Origin: Haloprofundus halophilus
GTDB lineage: Archaea; Halobacteriota; Halobacteria; Halobacteriales; Haloferacaceae
DNA length: 64,000 bases
Reading direction: 5' to 3'
Assembly: GCF_003439925.1 (NCBI RefSeq)
Contig: NZ_QQRR01000001.1
Coordinates: 1,488,001-1,552,000 of the forward strand
Part shown: one piece after another, positions 37,236 through 45,823 of the stretch
Numbering within the stretch: position 1 is the first letter of the stretch
How the letters are laid out: every line of letters begins with the position of its first letter
Notes under the pieces: generated by a model
The model's input: only the letters and a program-made list of their open reading frames with translations
Databases searched by the model: none
What the model was told of the DNA's origin: nothing
Translations under genes and position numbers: made by a program

Positions 37236-38477
37236 ATGCGGTATGCCGCCCTCGTGCTCGCCTTCCTCGTCTTCTCAGCCGGCTTCGCACCACCGGCCGC
37301 CGCCGTCGTCGGAACCGACGACGGGCAAAGAGCGACGCTGCTACAGGCCGAGGAGCCGCCGGACACGCAACTCGTCATCGCCATCAAGCGCAACGGCGAC
37401 GCGAAGTGGTCGGTCGTCACGCGGTACCCGTTGAGCGGCAACAACAGCAGCGCGGCGTTCGAGCAGTTCGTCTCGGACCTCCGCGCCGGCGAGGCCAACG
37501 CGACGCTGGACGAGCGGACGTTCGAGCAGTTCGCCGCGCTCTCGTCGGAGGCGACGGGCCGCGAGATGGAGATTCAGAACGTCAGCTACCGAGGCACCGT
37601 AGAGAACGACACCGGCGTGCTGAACATGACGTTCACGTGGACGAGGTTCGCCTACCAGGGCGACCAGGACCTCAGAGTCGGCGACGCGTTCGAGACGCCG
37701 GACGGCGGGACGTGGTTCCCCCGCCTCGGGGCGAACCAGCGGCTCGTCATCGAGGCGCCCGAAGAGTGGAACTCCCAGGACGTGAGCTTCCCCGCCCGCA
37801 CCCGTAACGGAACGACCGTCATCGTCGACGGTCCCCGGGAGTTCACCGACCGCTCCGGAGACGGCAGCGTCATCGACATCTCGTACGACCCGCCAGGGTC
37901 GGGTCGAGACACGGGAACGGGCGACAGCGACGAACTCGCGCTCATCGCGGGCATCGGCGCAGTACTCGTTTTCGCCGCCATGCTCGCAGCGGTCGTCCTC
38001 CGACGCCGTCAAGGGTTCGAGGAGGTCGACGGAGAGGTCGTCACCGTCGACGGGCCGACGACATCACCGCCGCGTGCGGCCGGCGGCGGCGCGTCGGCCG
38101 TCGACCCACTGTCGTCGGAAGAACCGGAGGAAGAGGAGGAGGAGGAGGAGGAAGAGAACGACGACGACGTGGACCTCTCGCTGCTCTCGGACGGCGAACG
38201 GGTCGAGCACCTCCTCGAACACAACGGCGGCCGGATGCGACAGACGAACATCGTCGCCGAAACCGGCTGGTCCGACGCGAAAGTGTCGCAGTTGCTCTCC
38301 TCGCTGGCGGACGAGGGACGCGTCGAGAAACTCCGTCTCGGTCGGGAGAACCTGATTTCGCTGCCGGGCGAGAACGGAAACGGGAACGGAAACGGCGGCA
38401 GCGACGACACCAGCGGCGACGACGACACCGACGGCGACAGCAGCGACAGCGGCGACGACAGTAACGGCGACGGCTGA
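37236..38477 (+). CDS. membrane-anchored winged-helix protein (DUF7345-like sensor/regulator)
   Basis: 413 aa. Signal peptide at residues 1-24 (MRYAALVLAFLVFSAGF...), an extracytoplasmic beta-rich domain of about 210 residues with many Asn-x-Ser/Thr sites, and one transmembrane helix near 230-252 (LIAGIGAVLVFAAMLAAVVL). A cytoplasmic Glu run follows (EEPEEEEEEEEEEN), then a winged-helix domain near 320-375 (RVEHLLEHNGGRMRQTNIV...WSDAKVSQLLSSL). The last 35 residues are a Gly/Asn/Ser/Asp repeat tail. It would let an external signal reach DNA directly. Its target is unknown; the divergent exported protein is an obvious candidate. Confidence 0.82.
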   Translation: MRYAALVLAFLVFSAGFAPPAAAVVGTDDGQRATLLQAEEPPDTQLVIAIKRNGDAKWSVVTRYPLSGNNSSAAFEQFVSDLRAGEANATLDERTFEQFAALSSEATGREMEIQNVSYRGTVENDTGVLNMTFTWTRFAYQGDQDLRVGDAFETPDGGTWFPRLGANQRLVIEAPEEWNSQDVSFPARTRNGTTVIVDGPREFTDRSGDGSVIDISYDPPGSGRDTGTGDSDELALIAGIGAVLVFAAMLAAVVLRRRQGFEEVDGEVVTVDGPTTSPPRAAGGGASAVDPLSSEEPEEEEEEEEEENDDDVDLSLLSDGERVEHLLEHNGGRMRQTNIVAETGWSDAKVSQLLSSLADEGRVEKLRLGRENLISLPGENGNGNGNGGSDDTSGDDDTDGDSSDSGDDSNGDG

Positions 38478-38594
38478 GGCGCCGACTCGAAAGCGAGTCT
38501 GTACTCGAAAACGAGTACGAATTTGTCACACGTCGTGACGTACTGCCCTCTCGTTCCGAAAACGTTTACCGGCGAGTGGAGGTAGTGGTCGATG

Positions 38595-39389
38595 ATGAAG
38601 ATTCTCGTAACCGTCAAGGAAGTCGCCGAAGTCGAAGACGACTTCGAGATCGACGGGCTCGGAATCGACGAGGCGTACCTCGAGTACGACCTCAACGAGT
38701 GGGACGACTACGCCGTCGAGGAGGCGGTCCAGATAGCGGAGGCGGGCGACGACGTCGAGGTCGTCAGCGTCACCATCGGCCCCGAACGCAGCGAGGAGAC
38801 GATTCGGATGGCGCTCGCGAAAGGTGCGGACCGCGCGATTCGCGTCTGGGACGACGCGTTCGAGGACGTCCAACTACTCGACGTCGCCGCGAAGACGCGT
38901 CTGCTCGCCGCCGTCGTCGAACAGGAACAGCCGGACCTCGTACTGACCGGCGTGCAGGCCGCCGACGACGGCTTCGGCGCGACGGGCGTCTCCGTCGCCG
39001 ACGAAGTCGGCTTCGAGTGGGCCGCCGTCGTCAACGAACTCGACTTGGACGCCGAGGGCGGCGTCGCCAACGTCCGCCGGGAGCTCGAAGGCGGCGTCGA
39101 GGAGCTCACGGAGGTCGACCTCCCCGCGGTGCTCACCATCCAGACGGGTATCAACGACCCCCGCTACGCGAGCCTGCGCGGTATCCGGCAGGCCCAGCGC
39201 AAGGAGATAGCCCCGATGGGCCTCGACGACCTCGGTCTCGACGCCTCCGCGCTCGACAGCCCGATCGAACTCACGGGGATGCGCGAACCCGAGAGCGAGT
39301 CGGACGCCACTCTCTTCGAGGGCGACGCCGGGGAGACCGCCGCGCAACTTGCCGAGGTCCTCCGCGAGAAGGGGGTGGGCGCGCAATGA
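38595..39389 (+). CDS. etfB: electron transfer flavoprotein subunit beta
   Basis: 264 aa. ETF-beta/FixA binds AMP and, with EtfA, carries electrons from acyl-CoA or other dehydrogenases to the quinone pool. N-terminal MKILVTVKEVAEVEDD, LTGVQAADDGFGATGV near residue 118 and the family signature region near TIQTGINDPRYASLRGIRQA are present. The ATGs at 38592 and 38595 are both possible for a leaderless message (ACGTTTACC box about 27 nt upstream). It overlaps etfA by 4 nt (ATGA). Confidence 0.94.
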   Translation: MKILVTVKEVAEVEDDFEIDGLGIDEAYLEYDLNEWDDYAVEEAVQIAEAGDDVEVVSVTIGPERSEETIRMALAKGADRAIRVWDDAFEDVQLLDVAAKTRLLAAVVEQEQPDLVLTGVQAADDGFGATGVSVADEVGFEWAAVVNELDLDAEGGVANVRRELEGGVEELTEVDLPAVLTIQTGINDPRYASLRGIRQAQRKEIAPMGLDDLGLDASALDSPIELTGMREPESESDATLFEGDAGETAAQLAEVLREKGVGAQ

Positions 39390-40333
39390 CGGTGCTCGCT
39401 ATCGCCGACCACCGCCGCGGCGACCTCCGCGACGTGAGCTACGAACTCGTCAGCGCGGGCCGCCAACTCGCCGACGCGACCGGCGGCGACCTCCACGTCG
39501 CGGTCATCAGCGGCGACGTCGACGAGTTCGGGGAGAAACTGAACCTCGACGGCGTCGACGCCGTCCACACCGTCGCGAACGGCGAGGAGTTCAACCACGA
39601 CGTGTACGCGGGCGCGGTCGAAGCGCTGTACGCCGAGGTCGAGCCCGCGGTCCTACTGATGCCCAACAGCGTCAACGGCCTCGACTACGCGCCGGCGGTC
39701 GCCAACGCGCTCGACCTGCCGCTCGTCTCGGACGCGGTCGACTTCAGCTACGACGGCGGCCTCACCGCGACCCGCGAGATGTACGGCTCGAAGGTCGAGA
39801 CGACCGTCGACGTCGACGCGGAGCGCGTCGCCGTCACGATTCGCGGCGGCGAGTGGCCCGCCACAGCCGGTACCGGCGACGCCGAGATTTCGGCGTTCGA
39901 CTACGAACCCGACGGCGAACTCGGCTCCCGCGTACTCGGGTTCGAGGAGGTCGCCGGCGGCGACGTCGACATCACCGACGCGGACGTGCTCGTCTCGGTC
40001 GGCCGCGGCATCGAGGAGGAGGAGAACCTCGAACTCGTCGAGGAACTCGCCGACGCGCTAGGTGCGACGCTCTCCTCGTCGCGGCCTATCGTCGACGCCG
40101 GCTGGCTCCCGCCGAACCGGCAGGTCGGCCAGTCCGGGAAGGTCGTCACCCCTGACATTTACCTCGCGGTCGGTATCTCCGGGGCGGTCCAGCACGTCGC
40201 CGGGATGAAAGGCTCCGACACCATCATCGCCATCAACACCGATCCGAACGCACCCATCTTCGACATCGCCGACTACGGTATCGTCGGCGACCTGTTCGAG
40301 GTCGTTCCGGAACTCATCGAGCAGTTCAACTGA
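39386..40333 (+). CDS. etfA: electron transfer flavoprotein subunit alpha
   Basis: 315 aa. The FAD-binding partner of EtfB. Residues 1-190 are the N-terminal ETF domain ([20 protein letters not shown]), and the C-terminal FAD domain begins near residue 200 ([20 protein letters not shown]), with the signature [20 protein letters not shown] near 250 and [20 protein letters not shown] near 280. The frame continues upstream in etfB, but homology starts at ATG 39386. A strong hairpin repeat module follows its stop. Confidence 0.95.
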   Translation: MTVLAIADHRRGDLRDVSYELVSAGRQLADATGGDLHVAVISGDVDEFGEKLNLDGVDAVHTVANGEEFNHDVYAGAVEALYAEVEPAVLLMPNSVNGLDYAPAVANALDLPLVSDAVDFSYDGGLTATREMYGSKVETTVDVDAERVAVTIRGGEWPATAGTGDAEISAFDYEPDGELGSRVLGFEEVAGGDVDITDADVLVSVGRGIEEEENLELVEELADALGATLSSSRPIVDAGWLPPNRQVGQSGKVVTPDIYLAVGISGAVQHVAGMKGSDTIIAINTDPNAPIFDIADYGIVGDLFEVVPELIEQFN

Positions 40334-40335
40334 AC

Positions 40336-40460
40336 CTTTTGCGCTGCGGGGCGGCGTAGCCGCCCCTCGGCAAAAGCTTCACCAAAAGCACTCCTCCTTC
40401 ACTTCGCTCACTGCGTTCGCTCCGTTCAGTCGTCGGCCGAAAATCGCTCCGCGATTTTCG
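40336..40460. repeat. dispersed double-hairpin module, copy after etfA
   Basis: First hairpin: CTTTTGC (40336) ... GCAAAAG (40370-40376), with an inner perfect 8-bp stem GGGGCGGC-gta-GCCGCCCC (40348-40366). Then come the conserved ACCAAAAGCACTCCTCCTTC (40381-40400), a Tyr-less purine-poor spacer and CAGTCGTCGGC, and finally a perfect hairpin CGAAAATCGC-tcc-GCGATTTTCG (40438-40460). The same order of parts recurs at 47663-47793. It lies in the 261-nt gap between etfA and the prenyl synthase; nothing else was seen in the gap except a short GC-rich run-up to the next gene. Confidence 0.8.
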
Positions 40461-40594
40461 CACACGACAGAACCGCTGTCCGCGAGTGGTCCGCTCAAGT
40501 TCGCTCGAAAATCGACTGCGACCGACCCCCACCGCCGACCCCGTTTCTCCGCGTTTCGGTACGTACTTCCCTGACCGTCCCTACCTGTCCGATA

Positions 40595-41437
40595 ATGGAG
40601 TATTTGGAGCGCCGGGTCGCCATGGTCAACGACCGCCTCGAGGCGGTCGTCGAGTCGGTCGAACCCGACGAGTTGTCCGAGCAACTCGGCCACGTCTCCC
40701 TCGCGGGGGGCAAACGCGTGCGACCCACGGTGACGCTCCTCGTCTGCGAGGCGGTCGGCGGCGACCCCGTCGACGCCGTCGATTTCGCCGTCGGCGTCGA
40801 ACTCGTACACAACGCGTCGCTCGTCGTCGACGACATCATCGACCGCTCGGACCTCCGCCGAGGGACGCCGAGCGCGTGGGCCGAGTACGGCTACGGCCCG
40901 GCGATTCTCGCCTCGGACGGCCTGCTGGGCGAGGCGTTCGCGCTGTTCTCCGCGGAGGAGCAGGCGATGCAGGTCGTCGCCGAGTCGATGGTCGAACTCG
41001 GCGAGGGCGAGGCGACGGAACTCGTCGCCCAACCGACGAACGAGGAGGAGTACATGGAACTCGCGCGCCGCAAGACGGGCGCGCTGTTCCGCGCCGCCGC
41101 CGAGGTCGGCGCGGTGGCGGGCGGAGCCGACCCGTTCGCCGTCGAGTCGTTCGGCGAGTACGCCGAGCGCGTCGGCATCGCGTTCCAGATTCGCGACGAC
41201 GTGCTGGACGAGACGGCCGATTCGGCCGACCTCGGCAAACCGGCCGGCCAGGACGAGACGATGGAACGCCCGTCGCTCGTCCAGATTACGGACCTGACGC
41301 CCGAGGAAGCCGACGGCCGCGCCCGAGCGCAGTCGGACGCCGCGCTCGAGGCGCTCGACGCGACTGACATCCCCGAGTCCGACGCGAGAAAGTATCTCCG
41401 CGACCTCGCGGAGTTCGTCGTCGTCCGCGAGCGCTGA
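40595..41437 (+). CDS. polyprenyl (geranylgeranyl/farnesyl-geranyl type) diphosphate synthase
   Basis: 280 aa all-helical prenyltransferase that condenses IPP with allylic diphosphates. The first Asp-rich motif DDIIDRSDLRRG is near residue 79 and the second DDVLDETAD near 209. KRVRPT near 40 binds IPP. The residue before the first motif (LVVDD) does not define the product length. It is needed for archaeal lipid or quinone side chains. It shows no overlap with neighbours and is convergent with the DUF373 gene. Confidence 0.92.
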   Translation: MEYLERRVAMVNDRLEAVVESVEPDELSEQLGHVSLAGGKRVRPTVTLLVCEAVGGDPVDAVDFAVGVELVHNASLVVDDIIDRSDLRRGTPSAWAEYGYGPAILASDGLLGEAFALFSAEEQAMQVVAESMVELGEGEATELVAQPTNEEEYMELARRKTGALFRAAAEVGAVAGGADPFAVESFGEYAERVGIAFQIRDDVLDETADSADLGKPAGQDETMERPSLVQITDLTPEEADGRARAQSDAALEALDATDIPESDARKYLRDLAEFVVVRER

Positions 41438-41447
41438 TCTTCGACGC

Positions 41448-42605
41448 TCAGGCCGGTTCCGCGCCGGTCGGGTACTTCGACTCCGCGATAGCGAACGTGA
41501 GCGTGCTCAGCACGCCGAGCAGCGTCCCGCCCGTGAGCGCCAGCGCGAGGTCCGTGAGCGTGAGCGTCCGGACCAGCGCCACCGTCTCGCCGGCCGGGAG
41601 CAGTCCCGAGAGGAAGAACCCCGACAGCGCGTACAGGACGAGCGCGATGGCGACGACGTAGAACGGCGCGTTGAGGTAGCGCCACTTGAACTCGTCGACG
41701 AGATACTCGTCGGTCACCTGACCGAGGCTGCTCGTGACGCCCGCCGCGGCGAGCCACTGCACCGCGCCGTGGACGAACGCGGCGAGCAGTGCCGGGGCCG
41801 TGAGCGACCCCCCGACCGCCCGTTCGACCGCGTCGATGGTCTCGATTCCCTGTGCGCCGCCGACGATGATGAGCGCCGCCGCGACGACGTAGGTGATGAG
41901 CGTCACTCGACCGGCGTACAGGATGTTCCGCGTGCGTGTAGCCGCGTCGTCGACGAACCGCTCCAGCCCGAGCCCGCGAAACAGGACGTAGAGGCCGAGC
42001 AAGGCCGATATGAGTCCGAGAACGGTCGCCCCCTCGACGTCGAACAGCGTCGCGATGGTGACGAACGGGTAGATGAGCAGCAGGATGCCCAGCGGGACGA
42101 GAATCGTCCCCCGGGTCTCGGGGTCGTCGAGCACCTGCTTGATGGTGTAGTACATCGACTCCAGGTCCTGGGCCTGTCGAACGACGACCCGGCGGACGCT
42201 GTCGATGGGGACGCGAGAGCGGATGACCGGCAGAACCGACTCGTCCTGCGCGCCGTCGGTGATGACGACCGCGCGGACGTTCTCGCCGGTCTGGAGGCTC
42301 GCCAGCACCTCGTCAACCTCGTCGCCGACGGCGCGGTTAGCCTTCACGTCGTTGCCGTTGAGTCCGGTGACGGCCGCGACTTCGACCTCTTCGGCGTCGT
42401 CGGGGTCGCCGGATTCGAATTCCTCGACGAGGTCGTCGTGGACGTGGATTCCCTGAAAGAGGACGTTCACGTCGGAGTCCTCCGGGTCGGCCGTCGCGAG
42501 CGCCACCGCGGCGTCCTCGACGCTCTCTCGGCCGACGACCGGCGTCTTCATGCCGGTTTTGCGGCCGAGGTCGTCGTCGAGGTCGACACAGAGGACGAGC
42601 AGCAT
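41448..42605 (-). CDS. DUF373 family membrane protein
   Basis: 385 aa. Archaeal DUF373. A soluble N-terminal domain (about 1-165) begins MLLVLCVDLDDDLGRKTG and contains VVITDGAQDESVLPVIRSR near 115-135. About seven hydrophobic helices follow. The acidic VDLDDD start resembles a metal-binding or HAD-like site, but no activity is known. The leaderless ATG at 42605 is supported by a GCAAATATAGC box. It is convergent with the prenyl synthase (10 nt between stops). Confidence 0.85.
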   Translation of the reverse strand: MLLVLCVDLDDDLGRKTGMKTPVVGRESVEDAAVALATADPEDSDVNVLFQGIHVHDDLVEEFESGDPDDAEEVEVAAVTGLNGNDVKANRAVGDEVDEVLASLQTGENVRAVVITDGAQDESVLPVIRSRVPIDSVRRVVVRQAQDLESMYYTIKQVLDDPETRGTILVPLGILLLIYPFVTIATLFDVEGATVLGLISALLGLYVLFRGLGLERFVDDAATRTRNILYAGRVTLITYVVAAALIIVGGAQGIETIDAVERAVGGSLTAPALLAAFVHGAVQWLAAAGVTSSLGQVTDEYLVDEFKWRYLNAPFYVVAIALVLYALSGFFLSGLLPAGETVALVRTLTLTDLALALTGGTLLGVLSTLTFAIAESKYPTGAEPA

Positions 42606-42626
42606 CGTCAGCGGCTACGCCAGCAT

Positions 42627-42637
42627 GCTATATTTGC
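42627..42637 (-). promoter_or_regulatory. TATA box of the DUF373 gene
   Basis: Minus-strand GCAAATATAGC centred about 27 nt before the ATG at 42605; consistent with a leaderless transcript. Confidence 0.6.
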
Positions 42638-42844
42638 TTTCGGGAGCGTCGGCGCTGTCCGGTCGGTCTCCAGTCGGTCGGTTATCGCGCTTCGAGTCGC
42701 GGAGAGCCGACCGCAATCGGCGAGCGAAGGGTACGCACGTGTGACAGATGCGAACAGTCGGCGTTCGCGGACAGACGCCACACATCGACGAGAGACGAGT
42801 CGCACGCCTTTTGACGCTGCGCCGAATACGACGGTAACAAGCGA

Positions 42845-43840
42845 ATGATCTCGAAGGGCTGCGAACAGTGCGCCATGGGAGGGAAGATGGTACTCTTCGT
42901 CTACGGGTACTGTGACCAGCGGGACTGTTTCTACTGCCCTCTCGGCGAGAACAGAAAGAACGTCACCGACGTGTACGCCAACGAGCGCCTCGTCGAGGAG
43001 GACGAGGACGTCATCCGCGAGGCCAAGCGGATGGACGCGCTCGGCACCTCGATTACGGGCGGCGAACCGCAGGAAGCGCTCGACAAGACCTGTCGGTACC
43101 TCAGCCTGTTGAAAGAGGAGTTCGGCGAGGACCACCACACCCACCTCTACACGGGTATCCCGGGCGGGCGCGAGAACATGCGCCGCCTCTCGGAGGCCGG
43201 CCTCGACGAGATTCGGTTCCACCCGCCGCTGGAGCTGTGGGGCGAGATGCACGGCACCGAGTGGGAGGAGATTCTCTACGTCGCCCGCGAGGAGGGGCTC
43301 ACCCCCGCCTTCGAGATTCCCGGAATCCGCGCCGAGGAGGAGTTCCTCGAGTTCCTCGACGAGGGCGCGGCCGACTTCTGCAACGTCAACGAGTTCGAGA
43401 TGTCCGACGGGAACTATCGACGGATGCAGGAGGAGGGGTACGAACTGCAAGAGGGCCACATGTCGGCCGTCGACGGCTCGAAGGAGGCGATTCTGGACGT
43501 GATGGGCGACCACGAGCGCGTCTACTTCTGCACCTCGGTGTTCAAAGACGCTGCCCAGCACAGAAACCGCCTGAAGCGGATGGCCCGCAACATCCGCCGG
43601 GAGTTCGACGAGATAACCGACGACGGCACTCTGGTCTACGGCAAGACGTGGGAAACCGAAGCGCGCCTACAGGAACTCGGCGTCCCCGAGGAGTTCTACA
43701 CTGTCAAATCCGAGCACGTCGAACTCGCGTGGTGGCTTCTGGAGGAGATGATCCAGGAGGGCGACGTGGAGAGAGGCGAGATCGTCGAGCAGTACCCGAC
43801 CGTCGACGGGACCGTGGTCGAACGGACGCCGTTGGCGTAA
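42845..43840 (+). CDS. radical SAM protein (COG2108-type, Pfl-activase related)
   Basis: 331 aa. The N-terminus MISKGCEQCAMGGKMVLF has an extra Cys pair, followed by the 4Fe-4S motif in GYCDQRDCFYCPLGE near residue 23. The spacing is CX4CX2C rather than the usual CX3CX2C. TSITGGEP near residue 70 is the SAM-binding GGE motif. The fold fits the archaeal COG2108 family, described as related to pyruvate formate-lyase activating enzymes; its substrate is unknown. The C-terminal VVERTPLA coding sequence is duplicated 107 nt downstream. Confidence 0.85.
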   Translation: MISKGCEQCAMGGKMVLFVYGYCDQRDCFYCPLGENRKNVTDVYANERLVEEDEDVIREAKRMDALGTSITGGEPQEALDKTCRYLSLLKEEFGEDHHTHLYTGIPGGRENMRRLSEAGLDEIRFHPPLELWGEMHGTEWEEILYVAREEGLTPAFEIPGIRAEEEFLEFLDEGAADFCNVNEFEMSDGNYRRMQEEGYELQEGHMSAVDGSKEAILDVMGDHERVYFCTSVFKDAAQHRNRLKRMARNIRREFDEITDDGTLVYGKTWETEARLQELGVPEEFYTVKSEHVELAWWLLEEMIQEGDVERGEIVEQYPTVDGTVVERTPLA

Positions 43841-43946
43841 CGCGGCGGTTTTTTGGTCCAGATTTTTGTGCGGAGCGCGAGCGAAGCGAGCGCGACGAAA
43901 CAAAAAGGTGGGACGACACCGTGGTCGAACGGACGCCGTTGGCGTA
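43811..43946. repeat. 29-bp direct repeat flanking a hairpin element
   Basis: A 29-bp sequence starting ACCGTGGTCGAACGGACGCC at the 3' end of the radical SAM gene (43811-43839) recurs exactly at 43918-43946. Between them lie a T-run with TTTTTGGTCC (43850-43859), TTTTTGT (43862-43868) matched by ACAAAAA (43900-43906), and a GCGCGAGCGAAGCGAGCGCG palindromic core. It could be an insertion with target duplication or a tandem duplication, followed by loss of most of the copied gene. Confidence 0.8.
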
Positions 43947-43971
43947 GATTCGGTCAGAAGTCGCCGAGTTC

Positions 43972-44658
43972 TCAGACGTACTCGACGGTGAGCGCGTAGT
44001 ACGCGCTCGGGCCGAAGACGAGCGCCGCGGCGACGACGACCCACTCGTCGAGCGTCACGCCGAGGGCACTCCCGACGGCGAGCAGACAGACACCGGCGGC
44101 GACGCCGCCGAAGACGAACAGTCGGCGCGTCGACGGCGACGGAACGACGCCCGCGTGCGCAGCGTACAGACCGCCGGTGAGCGAGACGAGAAGAGCGTCC
44201 GCCGTCGCGTACAGCACGGTGTCGGCGACTGCGCCGAGACAGAGGAGAGCGACGGCGACACCCAGACAGCCGAGCGCCGTCTGCGCGGGCGAGAGCGGAT
44301 TCAGCGGCGACCCGTATCGGAGGTAGTAGGCCAGCGGCGGTAACAGCGCCAGCAGCGCCAGCAGCACGCCGAACGTGACCCCGGCCAACGGCGTCGAGGC
44401 CCGAACGCCGCCCAGCGTCGCCTCGCCGAGGAGAACCGCGCCGACGAGTCCGCCGAGTGCGAGCACGGCCGTCGGCGGGAGCACGTTCGTCGGGTTCTCG
44501 TCGTGGACGACGGCGTAGGCGACGAAGGGATAGCCGAGGAGGACGGCGACGAGCGTCGTCCGCAACACGTCGCCGGTGAGCACGAGCGAGGAGACGAGAA
44601 ACGAAAGCGAGAGCAACGTCCCGGCGACGAGTGCGAACTCCGGGACGCGTCGACTCAT
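43972..44658 (-). CDS. polytopic membrane protein, unknown function
   Basis: 228 aa from ATG 44658 (MSRRVPEFALVAG). About eight hydrophobic segments run from residue 8 to the C-terminus, with very short loops and few charged residues. The loop PSPSTRRLF near 177 is the most charged. No family is recognised. A longer frame from 44715 is possible, but the extra residues are not hydrophobic-membrane-like and overlap the promoter of the next gene. Divergent from the TRAM gene. Confidence 0.72.
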   Translation of the reverse strand: MSRRVPEFALVAGTLLSLSFLVSSLVLTGDVLRTTLVAVLLGYPFVAYAVVHDENPTNVLPPTAVLALGGLVGAVLLGEATLGGVRASTPLAGVTFGVLLALLALLPPLAYYLRYGSPLNPLSPAQTALGCLGVAVALLCLGAVADTVLYATADALLVSLTGGLYAAHAGVVPSPSTRRLFVFGGVAAGVCLLAVGSALGVTLDEWVVVAAALVFGPSAYYALTVEYV

Positions 44659-44747
44659 ACGTGGCGCTTCGAGCGGCGCGGCAAAACGGGTTTCGACCCG
44701 GTGAGCGATACACAAGCGTTTAGATGGACGCCTGAGTAGTCACGTTC

Positions 44748-45185
44748 ATGCCGGACTGTCCACTGGCCGACGAGTGCCCCAGTTTCTCCGAGCGAATCCA
44801 AGGGATGGGTTGCCAACACTACGGCGACCGCGGCGGTGCCGAATGGTGCAGCCACTACAGCATGCCCATCCGCGAACTGAAACAGCAACCGGTCAAACCC
44901 GGCGAAGAGGTCGTCGTCGAGGTGACCGACATCCACGAGAGCGGCGCAGGCGTCGGGCGGACCGAGGACGGGTTCATCGTGATGGTCGACGGCGTGCTCC
45001 CCGACGCGCGAGCGCTGGTGAAGATTACGCAGGTGAAATCGAGCCACGCACGCGCCGACGAGGTGGAGCGACTGCCGATGGAACCCGAGGAGGAAGAGCC
45101 CGAACCCGAGCGAAGCGGCGACGACGACGAGGGACCGAAGCGTCCCACGGCGCTCGGCAGCCGCGACAACTTCTGGGGAGCGTAA
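44748..45185 (+). CDS. TRAM-domain protein with N-terminal Cys cluster
   Basis: 145 aa. Four Cys residues (MPDCPLADECPSF, GCQHYG, WCSHY) in the first 36 residues form a probable metal site. A TRAM RNA-binding domain follows at about 47-105 (VVVEVTDIHESGAGVGRTED...), then an acidic tail EPEEEEPEPERSGDDDEG. Archaeal small TRAM proteins bind RNA and can act as RNA chaperones (family knowledge). It may act in translation or stress; no operon partner is seen. Confidence 0.85.
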   Translation: MPDCPLADECPSFSERIQGMGCQHYGDRGGAEWCSHYSMPIRELKQQPVKPGEEVVVEVTDIHESGAGVGRTEDGFIVMVDGVLPDARALVKITQVKSSHARADEVERLPMEPEEEEPEPERSGDDDEGPKRPTALGSRDNFWGA

Positions 45186-45273
45186 GCACCGCCCGCCGCC
45201 GAGGCGGCACCCACGGACAGTCCCGACTTTCGGTTTTCTGTAGCTTTTTGCCGACGGCGTTCGACGCACGCGT

Positions 45274-45735
45274 ATGGACGAGCAGGACGTGAACGAGATA
45301 CTCGAACAGGCGGGCTTCGCGCCCGACGAGAGCGTCCTGACGCGCCGACAGGCCGAGGTGCTCGCACTGCGCGAACGCGGCGTCCGTCAGTCTGACATCG
45401 CCGAGTTCCTCGGCACGTCGCGCGCGAACGTCTCCAGCATCGAGGCCAGCGCCCGCGGCAACGTCGAGAAGGCCCGCGAGACGGTGGCGTTCGCCGAGGC
45501 ACTGACCGCACCCGTCCGCGTCGACGTCCCCGAGGGGACCGACCTCTACGACGTTCCGAAGGAAGTGTACGACGCCTGCGACGCCGCCGGCGTGAAGGTG
45601 AACCACACCGCGCCCGACCTAATGAAAATCGTCAGCGACGCCGCGGGCGACGCCATCCGCGGGCGCGAGGTTCGGGTGCCGCTTCTCGTCGGGGTGACGA
45701 GCGAGGGTGCGGTGAGGGTACGGCGGTCGGCGTAG
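45274..45735 (+). CDS. Tfx family DNA-binding protein
   Basis: 153 aa. The N-terminal LuxR/sigma-70-like HTH (TRRQAEVLALRERGVRQSDIAEFLGTSRANVSSIEA) spans about residues 22-60; only key residues are quoted. The C-terminal Tfx domain continues from ARGNVEKARETVAFAEAL to VTSEGAVRVRR. In methanogens Tfx controls formylmethanofuran dehydrogenase genes. In a halophile the target is unknown. ATG 45274 lies after a CTTTTTGCC box about 28 nt upstream. Confidence 0.88.
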   Translation: MDEQDVNEILEQAGFAPDESVLTRRQAEVLALRERGVRQSDIAEFLGTSRANVSSIEASARGNVEKARETVAFAEALTAPVRVDVPEGTDLYDVPKEVYDACDAAGVKVNHTAPDLMKIVSDAAGDAIRGREVRVPLLVGVTSEGAVRVRRSA

Positions 45736-45791
45736 GCAGGAGCGTCCAGAGGCGTTTACGATCTGATTTCTGTGTGAGGAGATACAGATAG

Positions 45792-45800
45792 TATAATATC
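45792..45800 (+). promoter_or_regulatory. TATA box of the lipoprotein gene at 45824
   Basis: TATAATATC is 24-32 nt before the ATG, an almost ideal box for a leaderless transcript. The local sequence is clearly AT-richer than average for this window. Confidence 0.65.
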
Positions 45801-45823
45801 TCCACCTTCCTCAACTACGCCCG

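Noticed and set aside
40379-41032. Minus-strand frame ending ...KEECFW, with a similar end in another frame at 47670-48257
   Set aside because: Both only translate the dispersed hairpin module; the shared peptide reflects the DNA repeat, not a protein family.
43237-43947. Frame reading through the radical SAM region to the second copy of the gene end
   Set aside because: Arg-rich shadow frame; it ends on the duplicated 29-bp sequence by chance of phase.
45274-45735. Sigma factor or LuxR response regulator
   Set aside because: The HTH looks similar, but length and the C-terminal domain match the archaeal Tfx family.
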